Shown: in pieces, positions 24,400 to 34,828 of the stretch
How positions within the stretch are numbered: the stretch's first letter is position 1
Layout of the letters: the number at the start of each line of letters is the position of its first letter
Origin: Gracilariopsis chorda
Lineage: Eukaryota; Rhodophyta; Florideophyceae; Gracilariales; Gracilariaceae
Reading direction: 5' to 3'
NCBI GenBank assembly: GCA_003194525.1
Contig: NBIV01000276.1
Span: 1-64,000 of the forward strand
DNA: 64,000 nt
The notes under the pieces: generated by a model
What the model was told of the DNA's origin: nothing
The model's database searches: none
What the model saw: the letters and a program-made list of their open reading frames with translations, nothing else
Position numbers and translations under genes: made by a program

Positions 24400-24570
24400 T
24401 ACAAGAATTTGCATGCGTATGGGGGGGGTTCTTGACTGATGGGAAGCGTTGTGCCACAAAATCACTTTGCACGCCCCCATTTGCGCAGGCAAAACGCCCA
24501 TGTGGCGCAACGCCTCCCTACCATCAAAAAAACAGCAGCACCAGCACCAGAAAAGCGTTCAGTTAATTAG
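24400..24570 (+). repeat. Diverged copy of a local dispersed repeat, left of the Helitron
   Basis: Blocks such as GCATGCGTATGG and TGGCGCAACGCCTCCCTACC recur in the same order and spacing at 31475-31590 and 31935-32055. This copy is more diverged and is followed by CTG/CAG triplets (about 24560-24590). Confidence 0.5.
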
Positions 24571-25430
24571 CTGCTGCTGCTGCTGCATTTTTACTGTGCA
24601 ATGGCTGCTGAATGGCTTGCAATACAATCAAATTGTATTGTCAGCCACTCAGCAGCATAAACTGGCTGTTCATTCCGACACGTGGCAAATTGCACTGCGC
24701 CAGTGCAGTGTATACCGAAGTTTCATCATTGCAGACATGCCTGCAACAGACTTATATACCGCACTGGGGCAGTGCCAAAAGCATCTCGCTTGCTGACCGT
24801 AACCACTATTTTGCATCCCATTCAGGCTTGGCTAATAGCGCAGTGTCATACGATTTGGCTACTTTGGGCACTGTTTGCTGGCCTGGGACCTAGGCAAAGC
24901 CGAGCTCGTGTGCAGGTCGCCACAAGAGTAACTCACTAGGTACCACTGATCTGGGAGAGTTCAGGTGCTTCTCTGTGGTATACTGGTCGTTTGACGGCGA
25001 TCAGGAAGTGTGGGGGTTTCCCGGCCCTAATACCAGCTTGCTGTGCAGGGTGCGGGGTGGCCACCGTGTCGTACCTCTTGGGGCCGGAAAGCAAACTTCG
25101 GTGTGTGAGTAAAGGCAGACCAATCCTTACAACTGGACGCGGATTAAACATCAAACGGCTTGAAAACCGGCTGGGCACACTCCGCCCGTCATAATCCAAC
25201 AGGGGTGTGTCGAGAGTCCCTGTGCTGCACACGACTGCATCGGGTAAATATAAGTCTTGCGGCAGTTTTTTAAATGCTCATGCAACTAGTCCCGGTGGGT
25301 GCAACGCAGCAAACTGCAACCATTCTTTCAATTTCAAATTTGTGGTATATTGGAAATTATTCTGGAACTCTGGCAAATTTTTTAACTGTTTAAAAACATA
25401 GAATTGTTTCTTTCTTTTTTTGGTAAATTG
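24571..25430. other. No gene recognised
   Basis: The stretch holds several short inverted segments, such as a CAATACAATC/AATTGTATTG pair near 24620-24640, and no coding motif. It may include the 5' flank of the Helitron, whose TC start was not located. Confidence 0.35.
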
Positions 25431-25629
25431 AAATGACGAGAGGAGGGCGACTTCCGATCTCTGGTGGCGTCTGATCTAACTCGGGAGGTGCCAGAGACAA
25501 TTCTGGAGGTGCCAGGTTGAATGCAGGCTGTGCAAGGCAAAACGCTGGTGGTCGTCGCGTCGGCAGTGGTGGAGCACGGGCAGGAGCTGGAAGACCCGAA
25601 GAGCACCAGCTCCTCCAGCTCCGGATGAG

Positions 25630-26257
25630 TTGGGAGTAAATGAAAGTGGAGGGCATGTTCAACGACCTATTGTTCCAGCGGTAGAAGAAGACGAAATTAC
25701 TCCTGGACCTACCTTGGTTGCAGCTGCAGTTAGCACAAGACCCGCTGGAACCAGTCGGTCCGTTGCCAGAGGTCTACCAACTTTGTGCCCAGTTCCTGGA
25801 TTTCTGGAGTTTATGAGAGGCCTTCCAAGTAACATTCCACCTCCTTCGATGCCTCCCTCTCTCCCAACGATGCTTGCAGAACAGATGCCCGTTGTGATGG
25901 ATGTGGAAGAGGATTAGATCTTCCCCGCTCCTTCATAGCCACCGCCACCACATCAGCCTGCTCTTCCACAAGCTGAAAAAAGAAAGAACACATGCCGGTC
26001 CCGATGGAATTGGAAGAAGATGAGATCGCCCCGGCTCCCTCACACCCGCCACCTAAGCCTGCGCTGCCACAAGCTGAACAGGAAGAACAATAGATGCCCA
26101 TTCCGATGGAGGGGGAAGAGGAGGAGATCACACCGGCTCCCTCACACCAGCCGCAGCATCAGCCACAGCAACAGCTTGATACGGCGGTCATGCACTGTGC
26201 TGGGCATCCTGATCGAGAACTCTATTGCGTGCATTATGCGTGGGATTCCGTGGTAGC
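25630..26257 (+). pseudogene. Pro/Glu-rich leader of the Helitron protein with short tandem repeats
   Basis: Three diverged repeats of about 20 residues of the type MPVPMELEEDEIAPAPSHPP begin near 25885, 25992 and 26094. The first repeat contains an in-frame stop and the pieces are not all open together. The frame continues as MHCAGHPDRELYCVHYAWD up to the solo LTR. When one copy of the 5-bp target duplication is left out, it continues beyond it as VVAQARNDPAIRASVLKFET. This leader therefore belongs upstream of the Rep coding region. Function is unknown; the CAGHP...CVHYAW part could be a small metal-binding module. Confidence 0.5.
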
Positions 26258-27082
26258 TGTGGTGCAATGCCCCAAAGGGGAAAAACACCGAAAGACGTCC
26301 GGGATCTTCCTCTCACGAGGTGAACCCAGTTGGGTAGAGCCCTCCCAGAGGTGTCACGGCGAAGCCGGTTTGTAAGACCAGGGACACCTGTCGCGACTTG
26401 CGCAGGGAGGTGAAGGCGAAGAATCGGTATCCGCGTGAGCGGGGGGTGATCCTCAGTAGAGATATGTTTCCGCCAAAGTGGGGGTGTGTGTGCGGATGCA
26501 CCGACGAGGGCCGCGGATAGCGGGAGGTGCTACCCTAAAAAGGGGAAAAAGGAAGGGCGAAGAGGAGGAGGAGAGGACGAAGTGAGTTGCGAGAGCGACA
26601 GGGACGAACGGCGATGCCGGTAACAATATCCCTATACAGGGCGAAACACCAATGCAATTGGAACAATTATACTCCCATTGATGGGTCCCTTTAGATGTGC
26701 AAGGGGGTTAGATGTCCCGTGGTTTACGGCGTTTCCCTCCAAGGAGGAGTAGAGTACGCGCGCAAGCGGCAACAACTAGAGCCAATCCCCCAGGTTTGGG
26801 TCCCTTGTTTCGGAAGGCTTATTGGTGCGAAGGCAGTGTGCCGTCTGACTAAGTACTAGCTTCCCAGAAATGGGTGTGAAAATAATAAATAAAATCAACT
26901 AAAATACTCCACATTTCGTGGCAACATCCACTACTGTGGCCAACCGCCAATTGGCCCAAAACAGTGTCTCACGTGTCCATACCCACCATTGTGGGGCGTA
27001 GTTCATATACACACTACACAACCGATAATATCGGGAAAACGATCAACTACCAAGAATCCCTCCCTGAGGGCGTTGCACTTCA
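26258..27082 (-). repeat. Solo LTR of the gypsy-B family inside the Helitron
   Basis: This 825-bp sequence is homologous over its full length to the two LTRs of gypsy-B (48043-48865 and 56598-57432) and lies in the same orientation. It begins TGTGGTGCAATGCC and ends GGCGTTGCACTTCA. It is flanked on both sides by GTAGC (26253-26257 and 27083-27087), a perfect 5-bp target duplication. A full element inserted here and then recombined between its LTRs, leaving one. It shows the same small hairpins as the other copies. Confidence 0.93.
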
Positions 27083-27211
27083 GTAGCTCAGGCAAGGAAT
27101 GATCCAGCTATCCGTGCAAGCGTGTTGAAGTTTGAGACGCTTCCCACTGCAGGCCAAAGGCGATGCAAAATATGAGGCGAACACTCATACACGCTCTCCT
27201 CCTGCCCGTAC

Positions 27212-29340
27212 ATGGACTGGAAATTGAAAATTCATAGCTGCAAGTATAGCGGTTGTGGTTTGCTTGGCAAAGAGGTCACTGGAGTGTGCTGTGGAATGAA
27301 AAGAATGTCAGGATGGGGCGTCACGTTCCGCAGAAGGCGTAGGCGTGAGTTGGTTCGCAGTCTTTATAGCCTGAAAGCCTCTCACAGCCATTTCCTCAAC
27401 TTGAATACACTCTTCGTGACGATGCAAGCGTTCATGGACATGTCGTATGTGACGGGAGGCGGTCTCTCTTTTCTCAGACTTGAGGGAAACTCAGCTCTCG
27501 CGCTATCCACGCAGACCCAGAACAACATGCGCTACAGCGTTCTGTGGGCTACAGGTCCGCCTTCCTTGGATCCATCTCACTATGCGGGTGCCAATTTTGT
27601 GCGTTCATTTAAGACATCAACTTACGAGATATCGTGCTGAAGTTGTACGATGTGATCCAGCCCAAGCCAGACGTGGTGCGTGAGCGGTACCGATTCATGC
27701 TTAGCACGCAACAACAACAACAAAATGCAGAGACCACCATCGATTTCAGCATGCAGGCAGCAGAAGAGGGATTAGTCGTACGTGCATACGAACGAACCCG
27801 AAGTGTCACAGTCAGTGCTCCTCATGCGGATGCTGGCCCTCTCCTTGAAGATATTCCTGGTGGCGGTCCAACCATGATGAGAATGCTCGTCGTGGATCCA
27901 ACTGGCCTGTACCAAGTGGAGTCTCAAATACCGCGCTTGGTACAAAGACCCGTTACCGAAGAGCACGCTGCAGTGACTACTGCTGCTGCTGCTGGAGCAG
28001 GGGCGACTACGGATGCCGCAAACAATGCGCAAGTGCAGTACCGACTTCTAAAACTGGCATCCAACCTTGCAGAGAAGGGCACTTTCCCTTTTCTCTACCC
28101 GTACGGTGATCAGCATGGACGGTTTGGCATCAGCCTGTTTCTGGATGCAAGGAACTCTACACAGCAAAGCTCAGGTCTCAGAGTCAACGAGTGGAAGCTC
28201 CAAAAGCTCACCTGGGCTCAGAACGCGAAGCGACGACTGTACTCAGACAACATCCTCCTAAACAGTGGACCGTTGAAGCAGATGTGGATGCTCCGCACGC
28301 ACAAAAACATTGAAGACATGCGACTAAGTTTCCTGGAGAGAGAACAACAAGCACGTATTGTACAAGAGCAAGAGATGCAGCAAGCACAACAGCAAACAGG
28401 TCATGGTCACCATCCCAGTTCGCAAACATGGGACGCATATTTCTCCCCGATGACTCGGTCAACTGAGCAGCGTACTAGAACAAGCACATGGATGTACAGG
28501 CGATCGTAGTGAAAAAAGAACCGGCTTCTCTGTTCATTACACTCACCATGAACCTCTGACGAGAGGACATCCAGCGCCTCGGGATGGACAACAGTAATCG
28601 TGGCGCATTTACGGCACAGAGTAACCGCCCTCGACCGTTTGACCGACCGGATCTGATTTCAAGGGTGTACAACCAGTACGCAAACCACTTCATGAAGGAC
28701 TTGGAGAAGAACTCGGAGCACATCTTCGGAATGAAGTGCCTGGGGCTTGGATCAAAGCTCGAGTTCGAAGAGCGCAATGTGCCTCATCACCACACGATCG
28801 TGTGGGTCGAAGGAGGTGTGATTGAAGACGTTGATGTGATCGACCAGCTCATTTGTGCAGAATTTCCCCTTCCAGGCGAAGACGACGGGTTGCGTGCCCT
28901 CATTCGTTCCATGCACAGGCACCGCCACTCCCCCTATTGCCGGAATGGCGCTGGGCAGTGCAAGTTTGGATACGACAGCAACATGATTGTGCCGCAGACG
29001 TACATTGAAGAAGGCACGAAGCGCGTGATCTACCGCAGAAGAAGGCAAAAAGACCTCACGATTGTGGCGTACAACCCAACTCTGACCAAGAAATACAGCT
29101 CTCATATCAACGTAGAGCGCACGCAAGGAGGGGGCGCAGTGGCTTATCTGATGAAGTACGCGTTTAAGCAGCCCAAAGCTCAGAAGATGGTGCTCAATGT
29201 GAGTGGTTCTAATGAGACAGGCGCACAGAAAGAGCATCAACAAGAGCCGCAGGCGCAGAAAGACATTCGTGCATACATGCGAGCGCGTGTGGTGGGTGCC
29301 GTCAATGCGGCTTGGAGAATTTTCGAGTTTTGACATGTTC
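27212..29340 (+). pseudogene. Helitron Rep (HUH nuclease) region
   Basis: 27212-27640 encodes the Cys-rich N-terminal region (CCGMKR). 27634-28509 encodes the conserved FPFLYPYGDQHGR block. About 28505-28560 reads SLFITLTMNL, the first Rep motif (usually FITFTCNP). 28584-29333 contains DRPDLISRVYNQ, the two-His motif VPHHHTIVWVEG that holds the catalytic metal, a Cys motif (CRNGAGQCKFGYD), VAYNPTLTKKYSSHINVE, and AYLMKYAFK, whose Tyr is the nucleophile position that attaches to DNA. The key Rep residues are present, but at least three frame changes or stops separate the pieces. Confidence 0.8.
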
Positions 29341-31315
29341 ACATCGTACCAAAAGTAGAGCGACTGGCAATTCACTTGGAAGGAGAGCGAACGTTTTTGC
29401 TCAGAGGTTCAAATCAAATCCATTCTGCATCGCCACCGTCTACGTCGGAGAGATATTTTGCAAGGCGCGAAGCATATGCAAACCTCGACAACCTTTCGTA
29501 CTTTGAAAAAGTTTGATTGTATCGCACGCTTCCAACCCGCTTGGTTAGCCAATACAACGGAGACAGCACTCAGGTGCCCAAAGACGACTGCGACTCGTCC
29601 ATGTACGTGGTACAGCGCACAGAAGACGAGCAGTGCGTCACAAGGATCAGAAGTGTTTCACGGTCCGACATTGAGCTCTTCGCTCTGTGCTTGCTGGTCA
29701 TGAATCACGGCTCGAGCTCTTATGAAGACGCAAGGACTTTCAACGGACAGCAGTATGGAACGTATCGTGAAACCGCCATTGTTAGCAGACTGCTCGCGGA
29801 CGGATCCCAGTTTGATATTGCATTTCAAGAGGCAGTGCAGATCTACAGCACGCCCTCCGAGCTGCGACGTCGGGTTGTGACATTATACCAACAAGGCGCA
29901 GACCCAGAGAAAATGGCAGTCGAAAACTGGGAGACGCTATGTAGCGACATACATAGACGAGATGAGCAGCAACGAAAGCAAGAAATGTATCGAAGTGTGG
30001 TGGAGATCTCAGACCGGCACGGTGGACGACTGCTTCGCGATCAAAGCTTCTTCTCCCAACACCTACAGCAGAACCATGCAGCATTGACTGAGGCGAATCG
30101 AGCTAGAATAACTCGAGAGGGGCGAGTGGTGCGAAATTCGTCAACTTTGCAGTCAAGGTAGGCCACCTTAAAACCTCGCCAAAGACAAGTCATTGGCACC
30201 GTCATTGCCGCATTGCAAAAAATACAGGCGCTGCAGGAGCGAACAAGCACTCCTGGAAACGTGTTCTTTGTGCAAGGATCCGCAGGAACTGGAAAGACAT
30301 ACGTGCTCAACCTCCTTCGTGATATCGCTGAGTCGGAAGGAATGCTCGCCGAAATGACTGCTACAACAGGCATTGCAGCTTCGTTGTACGAAGGTTGCTG
30401 CACTATACATAGCCTGCTTGGAATGGGTGTAGCTGATAGGGACAGCACAAGCAGCACTACAGCCACTTTGTCAAAGTACGGTCCCCGATCTCAACGTGCA
30501 GAACTGCTACGCGAAATAAAACTGTTCGTCTTGGATGAGGCGTCCATGCTCTCACGAAAGCTCTTCAAACTCATGGATGCGCTGCTAAAAGATCTTCGCT
30601 GCAGTGGAATGGAAAACCCACCTCTGTTTGGGGGCTTGACCATCATTCTATCCGGCGACTACTCCCAGCTGCTTCCAGTGGTGCCGCAGTGTACATGGAG
30701 GCCCAGCCAAGTGGAAATGTGAGACAAGTGTACACAAACATGCTCAACGAATTGCCGTGGAAGAGTGATCTGTGGAGATTGTGCTCGGTTCAAGTGCTGT
30801 ACCTCACCGAACAAGTACGCCAAGCCGATGATCCGGCATTTGCGTCGCTGTTACGTTCCATTACACGCAACACAATATCCAACAACGCTCCACTACCACT
30901 CAGATCTACTGGTGGCATGCAAACCGCCTACTAATTCATGTGGAAGTGGCTCACAACACGACGCAAGGAGGATGTGGATCTCAGCAAAATGCTCATTGCC
31001 TCCACAAACCAGTTGGTCGACGAACATAATGCGGCAGCGCTAGATCTGCTTACTGGTGAGCGCTTCACTCTTCCGTCAGCGACAACTGTGCAACCTGATC
31101 GTGGACAGAACCCAGAGTCTGACTTCGCCAGTACTATCGTCCCCGAGTTTGCATATCAGTATGCACCTACTGGAGTACCGCCTCATAACTTGGACTTGAA
31201 GATCGGTGTGCCAGTTATGGTAACTCGGAACGTGCTGCATCCTGCTGTGGTCAATGAAAAGCAGTTTGTAGTCGTGCATGTCAATCAATTTACGATGCAG
31301 GTGGCTCGAGTTTAA
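29340..31315 (+). pseudogene. Helitron PIF1-like helicase region
   Basis: 29517-30161 is the linker found between Rep and helicase (LFALCLLVMNHGSSSYEDAR). 30213-30722 carries the SF1B helicase core: Walker A GSAGTGKTY, motif Ia TATTGIAASL, Walker B LFVLDEASML and motif III GGLTIILSGDYSQLLPVV. 30689-30934 and 30938-31315 continue with the C-terminal half, including LKIGVPVMVTRNV. The domain unwinds DNA during rolling-circle transposition. Frame changes near 30700 and 30930 and stops before 29517 make it inactive. Confidence 0.8.
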
Positions 31316-31339
31316 GAAAACGGACAGGTTCTGGAACGA

Positions 31340-31362
31340 CAGCTCCTACATCGTAGGAGCTG
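31340..31362. other. Perfect 10-bp hairpin just after the Helitron helicase
   Basis: CAGCTCCTAC and GTAGGAGCTG are separated by ATC, about 25 bases downstream of the helicase stop. Helitrons end with a short hairpin some 10 bases before CTRR. No clear CTRR follows, so the link is tentative. Confidence 0.35.
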
Positions 31363-31410
31363 CTTTCTGCACCCTTTTTTCTTCCCACCGCTTTTTATCA
31401 ATCCTATACC

Positions 31411-32400
31411 GCGGCGCGCAGCGCAGCTCGCGGCTGAAGGCCGCTTCCTCTTGTTTCTCCACTATAAATATTTACATGCGTATGAGGAGGGTGTTCTTGA
31501 TTGAATGGAGGTGGTGCGCCAGTAAACCGCACTATATGCCCCTCTACGCGCATGCAAAACTCCCATTTGGCGCACCGCCTCCCTACCATTTATGTAATTC
31601 AACAGCTGCAGCAGCACCAAATCTGGTTGCTTAGTGGCTGGCACTCCCGTACTGACTGCGAGGCCAGCCAGTCATAGAAAGCAACGCCTCGCGCTTTCGC
31701 CTCATTGGCTGGCACTGCAGGTAATTTCGGCACCTACTCACAAACACCTACGGCTTCACATACTCCAGGTGCAGCGGCGCTCCGGGGTTCTACGAGCGCT
31801 ATTGCGAGCGCAAGCGAGCAGAGTGCTCAGAGAGCCTCCGAACGCTACTAAACCGAGAATGCTACAATAAAGGCGCGGTGCGCAGCGCGGCCCACGGCTT
31901 ACGGCCGTTTATACTTTTCTCTCCACTATAAGCATTTACATGCGTAGGAGGGTGATGTTCTTCAAAAAATGGAGGCGACGCGCCAATAAAAGGCCTTTTA
32001 TATCCCTCTACGCGCATGCAAAACACCTATTTGGCGCAAGGCTTCCCTAAAATTAGAAAAACTCAGCAGCAGCAGCAGGTACGGAGCGGGCTGCTTAGTG
32101 GCTAGCACTAAAATACTGACTACAACACCAGCCAGTAACAGAAAGCAACTCGTCGCGCTTTCCTCTAATTGGCTTGCACTGCAGTCAATTTAGAGATCTA
32201 CACACAAAGCTCTACGGTTTCAGATACTCTAGGAGCCGCGGCGCGCCGGAGTTTTACGAGGACTATGGCGAGCGCAGGCGAGCAAAGTGGTAGGAGAGCC
32301 TCCGAATGCTACTAAATCAACAAAGCTACAAAACCAAAATGGCGCCCAGCGCTGCCCATAGCTGAAGGCCGTTTCTGCTTGTCTAACCTAACTAAGGATT
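31411..32400 (+). repeat. Tandem repeat, about 465-bp unit, two copies and part of a third
   Basis: Unit 1 runs from 31411 to about 31873, unit 2 from 31874 to about 32340, and a third starts at 32341 and fades by about 32400. Each starts with a GC-rich GCGC block, then CTGAAGGCCG-type and CCACTATAA-type sequences, CATTTACATGCG, a segment with AAAAC.CC.ATTTGGCGCA, and a GAGAGCCTCCGAA.GCTACTAAA end. The units differ at perhaps one base in four to five. Related sequence lies at 24400-24570. No coding capacity was recognised. Confidence 0.65.
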
Positions 32401-33457
32401 TATGCGACAAAGACCTTTGCATCACTTACAAAATAAGTAAAATGCACGATTTCGTTGTTTTAGCGCAAACTGCGCCAGAACCTGAAATTTTGCTTTACGT
32501 TCAGTTTCTGAGACTCTTTGGTTCGCCAAATTTTTGCACCACTAATAATCAATCGTTTTGGACAACCAAAACGTTTGATTTTCATGTTGGTGACCGCTCA
32601 AGCTCCGGCACTACCACTCTTTCCTGCTGGCAAGATGTAGACGTCGCAACTGCAGAGAAGAGTGGTAGGGCGGCCCTACCACTCTTTCCTGGAGGCAAGA
32701 TGCAGACGTCACAACTGCAGGAAAAAATGATAGGGCCGCAGGCTCTTCTTACCCTTGTACACCATTAAATTTTGCTATTTTCTTAAGGGAGCTCATGGAA
32801 ATTTTTGTGTTTATTTTGTTAGGATCAGCCCCCTGCCTTTTATTGTGTGCCAGACCATTGCGTGCGTGTAAGTGGATCTGTAATAGAAACGTGGAATTTC
32901 TTGTTAGCATACGTGTCTGCATTGCTCGTCACACCGGGAAAGGGACCTCTTTAAGCTTCAACTTTGCTGCTCATCGACTGGGTACCGTCGTACGCTGTCA
33001 ATCCCAGTCATGCATGCACTGCAGGTGCAAAGTAACTGCGCTTCAGCTGAAAGGCAAAGGATGAAGAAGGGAGAGCAGAAAGGCAAAGGGCCTAGTCCTA
33101 ATCACTGCCACGCTTTTCCGACTGTGTACTGCATCGTGTTCACTCTCGATTGCTCATTGCGCTGCAGCATCAAATCATAACACGCATGTGCGATTACTGA
33201 GGCAAATTCATCCAAAAGCATTGCCATCGGCCTCCTGGAGCTCTTAACCTCAGTTCTTCATGGAAGCACCGTGTAACCATCCTCACTTTCTGAAGCTCAC
33301 AAGGACAGGGTGGTGCTTCGTTGTGTGCTCATTTAACTTCCACTTCCCAAAGGCACGAATATACCAACGTCATCCTTTATCGTGGATGCACTACAATCGC
33401 GATTACTCTGGCACAATATGCCCAAACGTCCTGAACCCCACATCCTAAGTCTTTCGC
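32401..33457. other. Upstream region of the VWA gene, no gene recognised
   Basis: The 129-residue frame at 32379-32768 has no motif and contains a direct repeat in its DNA, so I do not call it. The remaining sequence to the TATA box shows no clear feature. Confidence 0.4.
32612..32720. repeat. Direct repeat with a 13-bp inverted repeat between
   Basis: TACCACTCTTTCCTGCTGG-type sequence through the following GCAAGATG.AGACGTC.CAACTGCAG starts at 32612 and again at 32677, 65 bases apart. Between them AAGAGTGGTAGGG (32658-32670) and CCCTACCACTCTT (32674-32686) form a perfect hairpin with loop CGG. Confidence 0.7.
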
Positions 33458-33465
33458 TATAAATA
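33458..33465 (+). promoter_or_regulatory. TATA box of the VWA gene
   Basis: TATAAATA lies 72 bases before the start codon at 33530, the right place for a TATA box with a short 5' untranslated leader. It sits inside a small inverted repeat (CGCT...AGCG). The ferritin-like gene has a TATAAAG at a similar distance. Confidence 0.6.
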
Positions 33466-33529
33466 AGCGAACTACGGCTTTGAGTTTCGTAGTGATCGTC
33501 GCTGAACACACAAAACAGAGTGAATCAGT

Positions 33530-34828
33530 ATGAGGCCTTACATTCCTATTTTATCCGCCCTTTTCGGGCTTTCGCTTGCTTTTACTCCTCCGCCGATTTG
33601 TGTGCTCACTCAATTATTCCCGCATACCTACCCCTACGTGTCAGCACAAACAGAATGTGAGCCATATTCGTCTGGAAAAGCAATGCAATGCCAAAACTTC
33701 GGGCAGTTTGGCTTCGAGTATCGACCATGCGCTCATCCGAACTTCCGCTGTCGCCTTTCGGAATCAGTTGCTGCAACAAATAGGTGCCCCGATAACCGCG
33801 TCATGGTGAACAATGTTACTTTGAGACATCACTTCCCGATTGACATCAGTCTGGACATTAATGTTCCAGGTGACACGCAGGACATTGTTATGCTTGTTGA
33901 TGCAAGCCAGTCTACTCGTGCAAAATTGAATAATGTCAAAGAACAACTCAAGTCCTTCGTTCGTACTCTGGGAGATGTTGGAAACGTTAGTGTTGCTTTC
34001 TACGGTGGAGAAAGCGATATGGGCGAGACAGGCTACTCTGTTGCTCTGAAGGCCACCTCAGATGTGAATCGAGCAGCGGAGGCTCTTGATAACATTCCAA
34101 TTGTCGCGGACGGACCTCGCACATCCATAACAGCAATGTGGTCGATTATGCAGCATCAAGATGGCACTATACCACTGGGTCTTTTTGCAAATCGACGGAT
34201 TATTGTTCTGGTGGGTGATACTCCTGGTAGGGAACCAGAGTGTCGCCACGGGATCAAGAGCGATAGAATGAGCTTTTCCAGTCAGAGAACGAGGGTGATG
34301 GTAGTAAATCTTGCATCGCCTGGACTTAATGCGGCTCTGCCGGCGCCGGCGGCTTGTGGATACATAACTTCGGCCGCAATCCCCGAAGGGCAGGGAACAA
34401 GACTTGCGGATACCTCTGAAGGCGAATTGATATCCCAAGTGACGTCATCCAAACTTCGGGAAAGTATTTTGAAGTTGCGAATGAACGCCGCAAATGGGTT
34501 GCACGGAAAGGGCTCTCACATTTCAGTACTTTCTAAGACGTACACATATACGGAATACACCTGTCCGTCTTCGTTCTGCGCCCGCACGATTACTACTAAG
34601 GGATGTGACGACCGCGTCATTATTCGCAAGTCAAATATCCCAGACTTTGCACACGGCCCGGTGCAAATGACAGGAAAAATATCACTGAGTTTACCAGCAG
34701 GTATATGTCAGCGAGGTCCTTTTTACTGTGAAGTTGAAGTTAAGGAAAGGTTGGAACGTTTCTCTTACTCGCACTGGTCTCTCCCACAAAGACACACGCA
34801 TTTAATTGGAGTCAAAGCGTGCCAGTAG
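33530..34828 (+). CDS. Secreted or cell-wall protein with a von Willebrand A (integrin-type I) domain
   Basis: This is an intact 432-residue intronless gene. Residues 1-18 form a hydrophobic signal peptide. Residues about 40-90 are Cys-rich (six Cys), like a small disulphide domain. A VWA domain spans about 115-310 with a complete MIDAS: Asp124-Ala-Ser126-Gln-Ser128, Thr198 or Ser199, and Asp230 in VGDTPG. MIDAS residues bind Mg2+ and the ligand. The C-terminal 110 residues hold further Cys (CPSSFC and CDD) and may be a second extracellular domain. The arrangement recalls the beta-integrin head, but no integrin stalk or membrane segment is present. It ends TAG at 34826-34828. Role in adhesion or wall assembly is inferred from family. 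The Met is supported by the signal peptide and the TATA spacing. Confidence 0.85.
   Translation: MRPYIPILSALFGLSLAFTPPPICVLTQLFPHTYPYVSAQTECEPYSSGKAMQCQNFGQFGFEYRPCAHPNFRCRLSESVAATNRCPDNRVMVNNVTLRHHFPIDISLDINVPGDTQDIVMLVDASQSTRAKLNNVKEQLKSFVRTLGDVGNVSVAFYGGESDMGETGYSVALKATSDVNRAAEALDNIPIVADGPRTSITAMWSIMQHQDGTIPLGLFANRRIIVLVGDTPGREPECRHGIKSDRMSFSSQRTRVMVVNLASPGLNAALPAPAACGYITSAAIPEGQGTRLADTSEGELISQVTSSKLRESILKLRMNAANGLHGKGSHISVLSKTYTYTEYTCPSSFCARTITTKGCDDRVIIRKSNIPDFAHGPVQMTGKISLSLPAGICQRGPFYCEVEVKERLERFSYSHWSLPQRHTHLIGVKACQ

Larger units (their letters stand above)
25440..31320 (+). mobile_element. Decayed autonomous Helitron interrupted by a solo LTR
   Basis: The plus strand encodes, in order, a Pro/Glu-rich leader, a Cys-containing N-terminal region, an HUH-type Rep nuclease and a PIF1-family helicase, the fixed order of the Helitron Rep-Hel protein that drives rolling-circle transposition. 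Frame changes and stops divide it into about eight pieces. An 825-bp solo LTR sits in the leader and postdates the Helitron. The exact 5' TC and 3' CTRR termini were not identified; a strong hairpin at 31340-31362 is a candidate 3' structure. Start and end are therefore approximate. Confidence 0.8.

Noticed and set aside
32379-32768. 129-residue plus-strand open frame before the VWA gene
   Set aside because: Its second half is created by a direct DNA repeat and a palindrome, and no protein motif is visible.
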